Source: Patiria pectinifera (Eukaryota > Echinodermata > Asteroidea > Valvatida > Asterinidae). Taken from it: a stretch of 64,000 bases of DNA. The stretch covers positions 17,932,197 through 17,996,196 of the forward strand of contig CM057149.1 in the NCBI GenBank assembly GCA_029964075.1, in the 5' to 3' direction. Numbering within the stretch: position 1 is the stretch's first letter; each line of letters starts with the position of its first letter. Both the position numbers and the translations under genes were made by a program. This document shows positions 33,601-45,600 of this stretch, piece by piece. The notes below the pieces were generated by a model. The model was not told the origin of the DNA. It saw only the letters and a program-made list of their open reading frames with translations, and made no database searches.

Positions 33601-36600
33601 CAAACTTCACTTCCACTTACCCTGCTATACTTTCAACAAAGGCTAGTCACCCGCAGTCAGATCATATGTCAAGTAAGCACTGTAACTAGTCAAATTGGGT
33701 CAACAGACAAAGCAGGCAAGTTGTGGTCACAGCTGTTTTATCACTCACCCAGAATCAAAGCATAGCTGAATCAAAGTCCCAGCTTGTCAATCCTGCTTTA
33801 CATTTACATGATGTAGGCTGGAAATTCCTAACTGTTGAATAAAGTCACTTGATCGATTTTGACTGAAAGGACTTATTTCACAAAATATATGTTTGCATAG
33901 GAGGATTAAAGCTTAAATGCAGCATATAAATGGCGTATGCTCAGAATTTTCTGGGAAGCACTTGCCAAAGTTCCCAAGACGAGATTTCATTCATTATAGG
34001 GTTCTTGTCCATCACCGACAAAGACGCTACATGGCTGCCTAGATGTGCACATTCAGAATAAATATAATTCGTGGACATTCAGAACAAATAAGTTGTGCGT
34101 ACCCCGCGCTATACATGTGCGAACCAGTACGCGCGTGGGCCAGTAAGTGCGTGGACCAGTAAGCGCAGGGACCAGTATGCGCATGGACCAGTAAGCGCAG
34201 GGACCAGTATGCGCATGGACCAGTACGCGCGCAAACCAGGGCGTGCACAAACCAGTGCGCGCACGAACCATTACGCGCACGAACCAGTACACGCACGAAC
34301 CATTACGCGCGCGAACCAGTACGCGCGCGAACCAGTACGCGCGCGAACCAGTACGCGTGCGAACCATTACGTGCATGCAGTGTGTCCCATCCACGGGGCT
34401 CTCAAATGTTGTAATTAAGCATCCTCTCTTGTTCGCAGTTGAGGGCCCCATAGGCCCACCACTTGTGCATTCATTGTAAATATATAACAAATTAGCAAAG
34501 AATACCCTCTGAGTCTGAGACACCTTTGGCATGCTAAGATCTAGGCCAGTATACTGGTAGATTGAATTTTTTTTTTTCCTCTCATATGTCAAAGTTATTA
34601 AGTGTACAAGGCAATGGATTATGGGGGTGACATTCCATATGTCACATGTTGAGCATGGTTTTCAATATAGAAATCACAAGATGGAAGTTGTTAACAATTT
34701 GTTGTTTTTTGGAAACAATTGATGTGATGGGTAGCCTTACAATGTACATAATGCACATCAACTTTCAGAAATTTCAGAAATGGGTCCTTGATACTGATTC
34801 TTTTTGGTGGATTTTTTTAGGTTAGGCCTACTGTTGCTGTGAACATACCTTGTAAAAATCCATTTAATTGATGTGTACATACATGTATTGTATGTAAATT
34901 GCACCCGTGCGTCTATGGCATATTCACTATGTCTTTGCATGGCTTGCCTTACATTTCTTCTTTTTCCTCCATTCGTACATGATGTACCGTACTGGTACAT
35001 TACATTACAACATCATTGAACATGGCTGTCACTTTCACAAGGTCAAATTGAAAGATTCTTGTACAATGTACGTGTACATATGCATGTAGGCCCTACACTG
35101 TATGTATTACTTGATCATGCAGTCGGGTTGGCGTAGCAGTTCTTTCCTCGCCTTCCACCGCTGTGACCCAGGTTCGATTCCTGCCCTGGCTATATGTGGA
35201 TTAGTCCCTACATGTACCTGATTCCATAGGTTTTCCCCAGAATATTCTTTTGGGGTTTTCCTCCCACCTCTAGAACTTACAGTTCTTCTCAGAGTCTTCT
35301 CTCTACAGGTTTCTTCAGGCTTGCAAGCTACAGTGCCGAGGGCGCTTTTGAGGAAAGGTTACATTACCAGAAATAATTAATAGTAATAATAATAATTACA
35401 TGTAGTACCTTGTAAAATGTTAATTGGTTTGGGTTGCTTTACTTAATTGATCAATATGAAAATACAGGCACACATGTACAATGTAATTATGTGAATATCA
35501 TGTACATGTACGTGTACAGTACATGTATGTATTCCTACATACATGTACATGTACATGTATGAACATTATATGTACCGGTACATGTACATGTATACATGTG
35601 TTATGTTGTTGAGAGATGCTATATACATGTACATGTACATACTTGCACATATTGAACATTGTGCCTAACAAGGGTACATACATGTACGTACGTACACGTA
35701 CATGATTCAAAGCATTCATGTACATGTTCATAAGCACACATGTACATTAGAATGCACATGTATGTTAAAAAACATCCAGTATAAATTAAAATGAGGATAA
35801 ATTACATTTCCCCTAAAACGTGTTTCACATTCAGGGCCTAATCCTTCGTTTATAAATTCTCTAAAACTGGACCTGCGCTTGCAGACATCTGAATGTTCAA
35901 CAAGAAAATTGAGGTGAAACGAAAATAGTTCGTCTCTGGATTAAATATTCTACAACTTCATCAGAATGACTCGATGACAAACCTGTAAATCCCTTCCCTA
36001 AATGCCAAAGATCATAGCTCCCTGTCTTCTACAAAAGAGCCTCAGCCTACTTTCCTAAAGTGAAAAAAAAATAGATTTTGTTCACAAGTTACAATCCACA
36101 AAGCAGAGAAGATCTGGAGAAGTCTTTGCCCTTGATTCCCAATTCCCATAGAATGATTGCCAGAGCCAGCCACGGTCGCTGATCTAATAACTAACCCACT
36201 GAATTGAAACCGGTGTGATATTCACAAGTGTCACGTTACCCCTGGCCTATTCAAGAGAGAAGCCTCCCTGCAAAGCAGGGCTGCTCGGCCTGTGTGGATC
36301 CGGATATGGAGGGAGTTGGCCACATAAGAACGGTGCGACGACAACAAACGGGGATAGGAGTATTGAGGGAGATGTGGGGTGGCCCTGCGTGGCTAAGGTG
36401 TGATTCACTGTATTCTGTTTCGCCTTGGCCAGGCCTTCCCATAGCTCTGTTATAAATGTTCCCTCTGTGGCTTGGGAAACTCGCCCACTAAACAGTCCCG
36501 ACTGTTGACAGTTTGAAACCATCGGATGTAGAAATTGAAAGAAGTGGGTTTATTATTATCATTCTCTGGAATTAGACATTGGTACTAAATATGCTGAGTG

Positions 36601-39600
36601 CAGGGTTGTTCAAAATCGTGACTTTTTTTTTAAATTAAAAAAAAATTTGATTTTTTTTTTTAAAATTTAAATCATTTTTTTTATTTACATACATTGGTTT
36701 TTTTTTTTTTTTTCCCTAGCCTAATTTTTGTATGGGAAAAATGTGGGGAAAAACACCCAAAACCATCAATTTCTACCCTTGACTACACACAGACGCCTCC
36801 ATACTGTATGATCGTACACACAAAAATTGGCCCCCCAAAAAGGTCCTACCTACCTTATTTTCGAATGCCACATAATCAGAAGCAGAACTGGGTTTTTTTT
36901 TGCCTTATGTTTGATCAGATTTGATCTCACACTGTTCGTGCTCACTCGAGTTTGTAATGTGATTCATCTGTAAATTTTGTGTTTCATATTTAGTTGAAAT
37001 AAAAAAAAGTACAAATCCATAAAGATAAATTAAAGAGCAATATTTAACATGCCACGAAGTATAGAAAATAAAAATGCCGGTGCGTGTGATAAACTCTTGA
37101 CACTACATGTATGTACATGTATGTATAAACGAACAGAAATCTAATAAATGAACACAATTTCACGGTTCAATCATACAAAGTTACAAGTACATAAAACACT
37201 GCCCACTGCAGTTCTTGCATTTGCTGCATCAATATAATATTTATTTTGTGTTTACGTGATGTTAGTTTGTATTTTGTTAGAACATGTGTTTATAACAGCA
37301 TTCCTTCAGGCAATGTCAGGGGTCAGCGCAGTAATTGCTTTACGGCATGTCTGCACCGACTGCTCCCCCCCCAACAGTTTTCTTCCAGACCTTTTTTAGC
37401 ATACAAACCTGATAATATTCCCTTTTTTCTCCGCACCTCAGAACTACTGCCAGGACCTGAAGCAGTTTCAGGAAGAGCTCCAACAGCAGCGAGAGTTCAA
37501 CGCCCAGCTGCAGGCCTCGCTGTCCACTCACGCCGTCAGCGGCGCCCACCCGCACCACGAGGTGGACGCGCTGCGCTCGGACCGCGACCGTCTGTCCAAG
37601 GAGGTCTTCCTGCTGCGCAAGACCCTGGAGGAGATGGAGATCCGCATCGAGACCCAGAAACAGACCCTCTCGGCCCGGGACGAGAGCGTCAAGAAACTCC
37701 TGGAGATGCTGCAGAGCAAAGGCTTACCCACCAAGCACCTGGAGGTGGAGCGGGAGGAGGCGGACCGGCTCAGGTCAAAGGTGGTGGAGGCGGAGTCCCG
37801 TATCCTGCAGTTGGAGACCATGCTGGATCAGCGCGACCGGGAGAGGAGTAGAATGGCAGATGTAAGTCTGAGGGTGTCTGTATTCAGTAGACAAGGCAAT
37901 GCGTGTGGAAACACATGCACTATACCAAGTTAGCGGTACTTTAAACCACTGATATTAATCCATTAACTCTAAAAGGGCCGAGTTATTTTGACCATCTCTC
38001 AGCCAGGGGGGAGGGGGGGGGGCAGATTCCGCCCCTAGATCTTGGCCATCGAGTGACGAAACATTTTGAAACTCGGTACATGCATAGAGCAACTCTTCAT
38101 GAACATACCCAAGAAATTGCATGACTATACCGGTAGGTCAAAGGGTTTTGGAATTATGGTTAATTAATTATTCATATGTACGAATGGTAATTCTGCTCTG
38201 TGTACAAGACGTACATATGGGAAAATTCAGTTTTCACGGCGCGTAGTGCCCCCCCCCCCCCCCGGCCCTTTTAGGGTTAAGCTTTACTTTTTCTAAGTGT
38301 GTGCACTGTTTCCTTACAACTGACTCTGCATCTGTGACGGTATCACCTTTGTTTATGTGTACCAGCACATTTAAGCTGATCCCCTTCATTATTTACTGGC
38401 AGAAATATAGTTAACATTAATTGTATGATATCTGTAGCAAAAGCAATTTTCCAGGTGGGCAATTCCACAGTCACTCAGGTTACATTTTCGTAACGTGAGT
38501 AACCGATTTTGTGCGTCTTGTTTATCATACATAACACATTTTTCTGGATGTCATCTTTGGTGCTCAGGTAGTTCTAGGTCTACTCTATCTACCATGGGGA
38601 TAACAGTTATTAAACCTTTTGAGTAAGGTAATTACAGCCCAAGGAAACTCAAAAGTACATCAAAAATGTAACGTGAGTAACAGTGGAATTGCCCAGGGGG
38701 TTGATGCAGTTTTGCCACATACTTTTTTTTGCATGTTTGTCGTTTGTTTTTGATGATTTACATATTTTTAACAATTGTTGAAACCTCCACTAAAAAAAAT
38801 TTCTGACAATTTTCCAATGATGAACGTTGACTGTGGGCCAAAGTCAGTTTGAGAAAAAACTTGTCTAGTTTTTCTCAGAACCCTTAAATATTCACTCAAA
38901 AGTCAAAACAGACCCTAACGTCTTTTAACACTAACGTCTTTAACCCTACATGTACGTCCTGTGTCATTTGGGCTTTTAAAACCCTAACCCTCTCAGATTC
39001 TCAAAACTTTACCAGGATGTTGGAAGGATTTGGCAGGATTGAGGAAGGTGGGGCTCAGCCAATAGACATTTTTCTGTGCAATGATTCCTTCCAAAATGGA
39101 GGCTTTTGTAGGATTCCGAAATGTTCGTTGCAAAAAGTCCCAAGGATTTAGTGTTACGCTTCGTGACTCCTACAAAATTTCATGTACATGTACTCAGGCA
39201 TGCAACTTTTCCTCGGATCAGCTGATTTCCTCTTGCAACTTTTCCTCGGATCAGCTGATTTCCCCTTTTTTCACTTCCAATGTGTGCCATTGAAAATAGA
39301 AAAACACTGTACAAAGTCTTAGAAAGATTTGAATTTCCTCTTTTTTTGTGACTTCCCAGTTGCACGCCTGATGTACACTGTACTGTGTAGCACCAAAACA
39401 GCACCTTCCTTATAGTAACACCCCCACCACCAACAACCCCCACCTCAACAATCCCCAGTCCCCCCCTTCCCCCCCCCCCACCAAAAAGAAGTAATAAAAA
39501 AAATCAAATCAAATCAAAAAGTTCAACACTAAGATCCAAATAACTGACTTTAGCCAAACAGTTTTGAATTCATTAAAAAAACCTGCAAAAAATATGGTGT

Positions 39601-42600
39601 TGGCTTTTGCCAGATTAGAGTAATTCATACAGTATTCTTGGGTCAATCCAAAAATTTAGGGTCTAACTCTTTTTCGTGAATTTTGTAAATTCAGGACACA
39701 TTTTTCAATGCCCTCTACAATGTATCTCCAAGAGCGATTATGTAAAGCAAAGTACATTGTTATACCTCGGTAATAGATCGTGATGTTTTATTGGTCGAGA
39801 ACCGAGCACGTGATGTGCCACAAACACGCATGTATTGTGTCAGGGTACACCCCGTGGTACATGAGTGATGTACCCCACGGGGTACATTACCTTGATCTAC
39901 GTGCGCACATAGAACATGGTTGCAGAGTGATTGGCTCGTAACGGGGGCCGGGAGTAATGGATTGGGCTATTCAGTAAAAAGGTTAGAAATTAATTTGTGT
40001 TTCTGTGCAGTGAAATAAATAATGTGCGAATATTCACGGTGCAGTAATCGCGGATCTTTTCAAAATAGTACTTCCGCTTTAACTGCACGGCAACTGGAGG
40101 AAAACCACAATTTTAGACGCTTGGAATCTATTACCGTTGTATAACAAAACAATTGTTGCCTGCCGTGATTGGGGTCCATGGGTTTTGTACACCCTCAGGT
40201 GCATATGGCACTTGCACCCTCGGGTGTAAAAAACACTATGGACCCCATCACAACAGGCAACAACGTGTACGTATGTACTTGCCAAATAGGTACATCCAAA
40301 TTAGATACATTGTAATGTACCACTGTAAAGTAATTTGTGTGCTCTCTGTTCTGTTTCTTTTTGTATTTAACACGCCTCATACTAACACCCAAACTGTGCC
40401 AACTGCATCTGTGGCATGCCGTGAAATGTCTGTATGTGCCTGTCTTGTGATTGGCTGGTTTTTCGTAACGCCAACTACGCGTGGGTTATAACATAACCTA
40501 GGAGCTACGCCAGTCGGCCGCAAAGGCAGGCTGGTTTGAGCAGCAGCTGGTTGACTCTGTGCTTCAGTCGGAGGAATCCGTGCAAACTAACCTGGTGAAA
40601 TCGCTGTGTGAAACCACCAAAACTAAGGTATTGGTTCTTATATAGGATCAGACATGTGAGGGTATTTTAGAACCCTTTACCATAAGGTGTAAAAAGGAGA
40701 GGGGCAAGGGTTGAGGATTGAGGTGTGTCCTATCCACTGGGCTCCCGCCAGAAAGCTCCCTCTCTTGTTCACGCGAAGAACCATAGGTCTTGATAGCTTA
40801 GTTGGTTGAGAACTGAAATACGGACTCACTGGTGGTATTGCGCATGCTCATGCATAGAAAATTAGGAGAGGGACCGGTCACGTGAGAGGGTTTAACCAAT
40901 AAAAGGGAAAAGGAGTCCGATTTTCATACGAGTACGATTTTCATATGACAACCGTATTCCAGTGGGCACAAGTTGAAATTCTGCTCATATCAATATGTAC
41001 AGGGTGAGTCAAAAAAAGAATATGACATGGATTAATAAAAGAAAAATAAAGAATTTAAACGCAATCAAATTTGATACACCGATGAGGTGTGTCTTAAAAG
41101 AGCATGTTTTTCCACTCATCTGAAAAACAGAATTACTGAAATTGATCCATGCTATCAGAAGATACACAATGTATCCATGTTTTACGAAAAGAACCTACCG
41201 GTATATTTTTATAGCTGTCCATGGAATGCCATTGGAAGCTATTGAGCAGAGTGATAATTACAAATTACACACAGGCATTCAAATAAAAATGAGATTTAAT
41301 CATTTGAGTCAAAATTGAAACATTATTTATACTGTCAGAGTTTGTGTTTTGAATATGAGGAACAAGTGAACCTCGTTTATTTTGAATATTGATGGCTATT
41401 TTTGTCTGTTTTCCTTTGCAAGTTTTTCGTTCATTCATGGAGGTGGGAAAACGTCCATGTTTCATTGTATTTTAATGGGTATTGATGAGCTCATATGATC
41501 AGTGGTGGACTGCTGAATTTTGTGAACTTTGTATTAAAATAGATATACCGGTAACTTGGGAACAGAGTATGTAAACTACGTGAAATTTTCACAGTTACTA
41601 GTCAAAAACATATGTATATTATCCCAATGTTATTTTTATGAAATTGAGCGAGTCACATATTTTAAAAAATATTTTTCTCTAATTCTGACACTTTCTTTTT
41701 GACTAACCCTGTATATTGTAGGATGGAATTTTGCATCTGGAAAATTTAAATTTCAATATTGCTTTTTTGGGTCATTATATATAGTTTCCGGCCTTTGGGG
41801 TGCTTTTTGTGAATTTTTTTCCTCAAAAACTCTTAAACAACACCGAACTTATGGTGGTGAGGGGAGGAAACAATTAAAATTCAATTTCTCTGTTCTTGTT
41901 CATTTGATGAAATAAATAAAAGAAAGAATTTTCTTCCTCATCTTTATACTAGACATACCAATTTCACCCTGTCCATGTGCACTACACAGCGTGTTGTGCC
42001 AATTTCCAGTCATACATGTACATGTGTACAACATTCATTTGTGTTAACATTGTGCAATGTCATACAGTGTACATGTCTCCCTTCACATTCCTGCATGCTG
42101 CATGCCATGTGATACGCTGCCCTGGTATGTGATTGCGATTTGATGATCGTGTTTTTTTGGTGTCATGATAAACTAACCTACACATCAAACCGACTATCGT
42201 GTTACATGTGGCCTGCTTATTTTTTTTTTTCATTTGAGCATTCTTTTGCATGCATGGGCTCGGTGATAAATCAGTTTTAAAGTTGAAAAGAGTAGTTGCA
42301 TTTTAATTTTTTGTTGGTCCCGAAGGGCCAGCCTAGTTTTGCAGTTTGAACCTATCTGACTAAAGTCTCACTTATGGACTAACCATAGAGCTATATTAAG
42401 TTACTAGAGCACTGACTCATGTACATTGTACAAAGTGATGCCTGCTGGGCGCATCCATGTTTGTGCATAAACCTATGGAAAACTCGAAATTTTGTACGGT
42501 TTTTGTACGGCTATTTGCATATCTGCGCTTGTACTGGTATTCTATACAGGTGCGTTACCAAAGTCAATACGCCCAAAACCGAAACACACGATCAGCAAAT

Positions 42601-45600
42601 GAGCGTGTCATTTTGCTCTTCGCAAACAGCGCAACGCGTGCGCATATCCACTGCAGATAATTAACTGTGACTTGACGCGCTTTTTGAACTGTCATGACGC
42701 GCTTAAGTTGTTTGCGTATGTTCTACTTGCGCGTTGCATTTAGAGAACAGTTTCAAAATCAATCCATCTAATTTCATTGTGTTCTACAAACACGCACATG
42801 AATTCAAACTGTCTGTACCCAAGAATGAGGAGTTAGCACTCTAGTAATTTAATATAGCTCTATGGGACTAACTCAGTTAACCCTTTAAAACCCTTGGTTT
42901 AACCCTATCCCCATAGGTAAAAATACTGGGAGCCTTCCGAAGTCCACCAAAATCCATCACCTTGAGTTATGCACAAAATACTTCAGTACCATATCTACCA
43001 ATGACAGTGCTGGTAGATTTAGATGGATTTAGTACTAATGGCTAAAACCGACAAATAAGGAAAACTAATAGCTTATATGATACTGTACCGTATCCGTCAA
43101 ATTCCACAAAAACCAGGGTTTGGAGTTTGATGGATTTGGGACGGTTTGGTTAAAGGCTGACAGTACTGACTAGAAATGAAGCCGGGGCTTTTTTTGTCGA
43201 AGAACTCATTGAGGGACGCTGTTTCAACATGCGAACCTTGCTGACCCGAACCCAAACATGATGGTTGACTTGGAGCACTGATGGGAGGGTTAGGGCTCCT
43301 ATCTTATTTCAAAACCTCTTTGTGAAGATTTCCTCATCTTTTCTTCACGCTCTTTCAGGAGGATAAGATTGCTACCTTGGAGAGTCGAGTCCGCGAGTAC
43401 GAACACGAGCTGAGAAGGGTCCGATCGCTGGGCTCGTTAAGTCCAGAAGAGAGGGAAGATCGACAGCGTGAGATCAACGACTATAAGTCTCATTCCAAGA
43501 TTCTCAAGAGTCAGGTTAGTATTAAAGTAAAGTCTGTCACAGGCCAATATGGCCCATCGGACCAGAGTTTATCTCTGGTGTCAGTGACATGAAACAACTA
43601 AGAATATGTCTTTTTCCCCCTGGATGGGATGCCAGTCCATCGCAGGCTACTCCCCAGCTAATGCCGGTGAAGAGAGGCAAGTGGGGATGAGTAACTTGCC
43701 CGAGGACACAACATATGACCAGCAGCTGGATTTGAACCTCTGATTAGGAGTCGTATATGAATGAATTTTTCAATTTTCCATAGGAAATTTACAAATCCTC
43801 CTTTTTTTCCCCTTTTTGGATGTCTGCAACGTATTTTTAAAAAAGGTGCTTTTTTTCTGCTTCAGGCATTTAAAATCCCCCTTGCCAGCAGACTGGCACG
43901 CAGTCCATACATTATCAATGCTGATTATGGGGTGGGAACCAGCCTACCCCACGAGAATGAAATTATTGTTCGGCAGCCAATAATTTGAAATTGTAAAGTA
44001 AATTCAATAACTAAATATGGGCCGATTTTTTTTTGGGTGGTCGATGTCTCATTCGAAACTGAATAACATTTGTGTTGTCAGAAAAAACAGCAATTTAGAA
44101 TCGAGATCTATTTGTTGGGATGAAACTCCAAAATAGCACTGGGAACGCAACATTAACATATTTCCACTCTGTTGAGTTTACAGGAAATCCTATTATTCTG
44201 ACCAAAGAGAGTGCAGTGTGGTTGTTTAAAAATAGATTATCATGTAGAAAACCATTCACCGGAATTAGTTTCGCAAAGACAGCATGGATTGTAAGCTTAA
44301 AAGCATCCAGTTTCATCCATCAGAAGCAAGGCTTAACATCCCCGCAATTCTCACCTGACTGAATGCCCGGATTCTCTCCGTAAGCCTCCATCCTCCCCTG
44401 TTTCATGACCTTTTCAGGCCGAGGACATCACACTTGTTCTTGTCCCGCCCCTTGATAGCCTCGGGGCACACCACACACTTCGGGTCACTAACAGCAGGGA
44501 GAGAGACAAATAGCTGGTGTTTTTCAAAGGTCAATGACGCTGTGATGTGCCTTAGACTTTGTAATTATCAGCACAACAGACAATATTTTGAGCATAACAA
44601 CACCGTGTATTTACAGGTACAACTGTACTATACATGTACATGTCTACCAAGAGTGTCTCAACACATCAGTGGCGCACCCAGAATTTGGTTTCAGGGGGGG
44701 GGGCCTCAACATTTATTTTATTTTTTTACAAATTTGTTAAAAGTTGAATTTTTTTCCAAAATTTTTTGGCCGCAGAAAAAAAAAAGGTTTTTTTTTTTTG
44801 AGGGGCGACCTATTTTGACGTTGTTGGCGCCATATCACCAAAGCCAAATTGTGGGACTAAAAAAAAAATACCAAAAAAACCCACAACAAAACAAAAATGG
44901 ACAACCTCTTGGGGGGGGGGGCTCAAGCCCCCTGAGGGGCCCCCCCCCCCCTTGGGTGCGCCACTGCAACACATCAGTACACATACGCATGGGTCATTCT
45001 ATGAAATTAGGGTCCACTTTTTTTCTTCTCCTGTCCCTGTTGCATCTGATATCTATGATTATATGATTCTGATGCACTCCTTAATGCAGTCGTCCTACAA
45101 GATTATGAATAGCAAACTACCTACGCAACAAATACAAAGTCACTCTTAATGATACATGAATGGCAAATTACAAAGTACCGGTACAAATGTACCGGTACCA
45201 TACCAAGTTACATGTACAATGTAACCCTAAGAGGGACAGAAAATATGTCACACTTTGGACCCTAAATTTATATTTTTATAGAATGACCAACATTTTTCCT
45301 TGCATCTTCATTTCTTGCCAGTTTTTATCTGTAATTCTTGAAATTTCACGGTAAAAATAACAGAATTTGAAAAATGTTTTCCTTTACTCTGAAAACTAAA
45401 ATCAGTATTCTTGTGCCACTCATTTTTTCTTCAGTTGTATTTTTTATGTCAAGTTTTGAGGGTTTTTTTTTCAAACCTACATGTATTATACAGAGGTTTT
45501 GAAGAAGAAAAACATGATCTGGAACAAATGTGTAACCCAGTGGGTTCAAAATTTTGCTGTCAGAAATTATTTATTTTTTTGATGATTCATCATATTTTAC

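Larger units (their letters stand above)
30815..37441. other. ERC intron 2
   Basis: 6.6 kb. Minisatellites at 31205-31505 and 34120-34375, a nested hAT-like pair (31682-32571), a segmental repeat (33600-33905), a SINE (35120-35400), an ACATGT-rich tract (35440-35760), a unique balanced-composition block (36110-36540), and a TTT/AAA-rich tract (36620-36715). Confidence 0.5.
37862..40501. other. ERC intron 3
   Basis: 2.6 kb. Contains a GGGCAATTCCAC MITE (38457-38694), a duplicated GCAACTTTTCCTCGGATCAG unit (39200-39262), a palindrome around GTACCCCACGGGGTAC (39840-39895), and a hairpin at 40150-40268. Confidence 0.5.
40628..43358. other. ERC intron 4
   Basis: 2.7 kb, with a mariner-like element (41000-41711) and hAT-like copy B (42384-42864). 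TCCATCAAATCC-like words recur in 42930-43150. Confidence 0.5.

Noticed and set aside
34053..34592. 179-codon minus-strand frame with RTGSCAYW repeats, and plus-strand counterparts
   Set aside because: Pure translation of the 16-bp minisatellite (16 is not a multiple of 3, so all frames are repetitive).
44434..45066. 210-codon plus-strand frame
   Set aside because: Runs through a hAT-like MITE with poly-G and poly-C; chance read-through.
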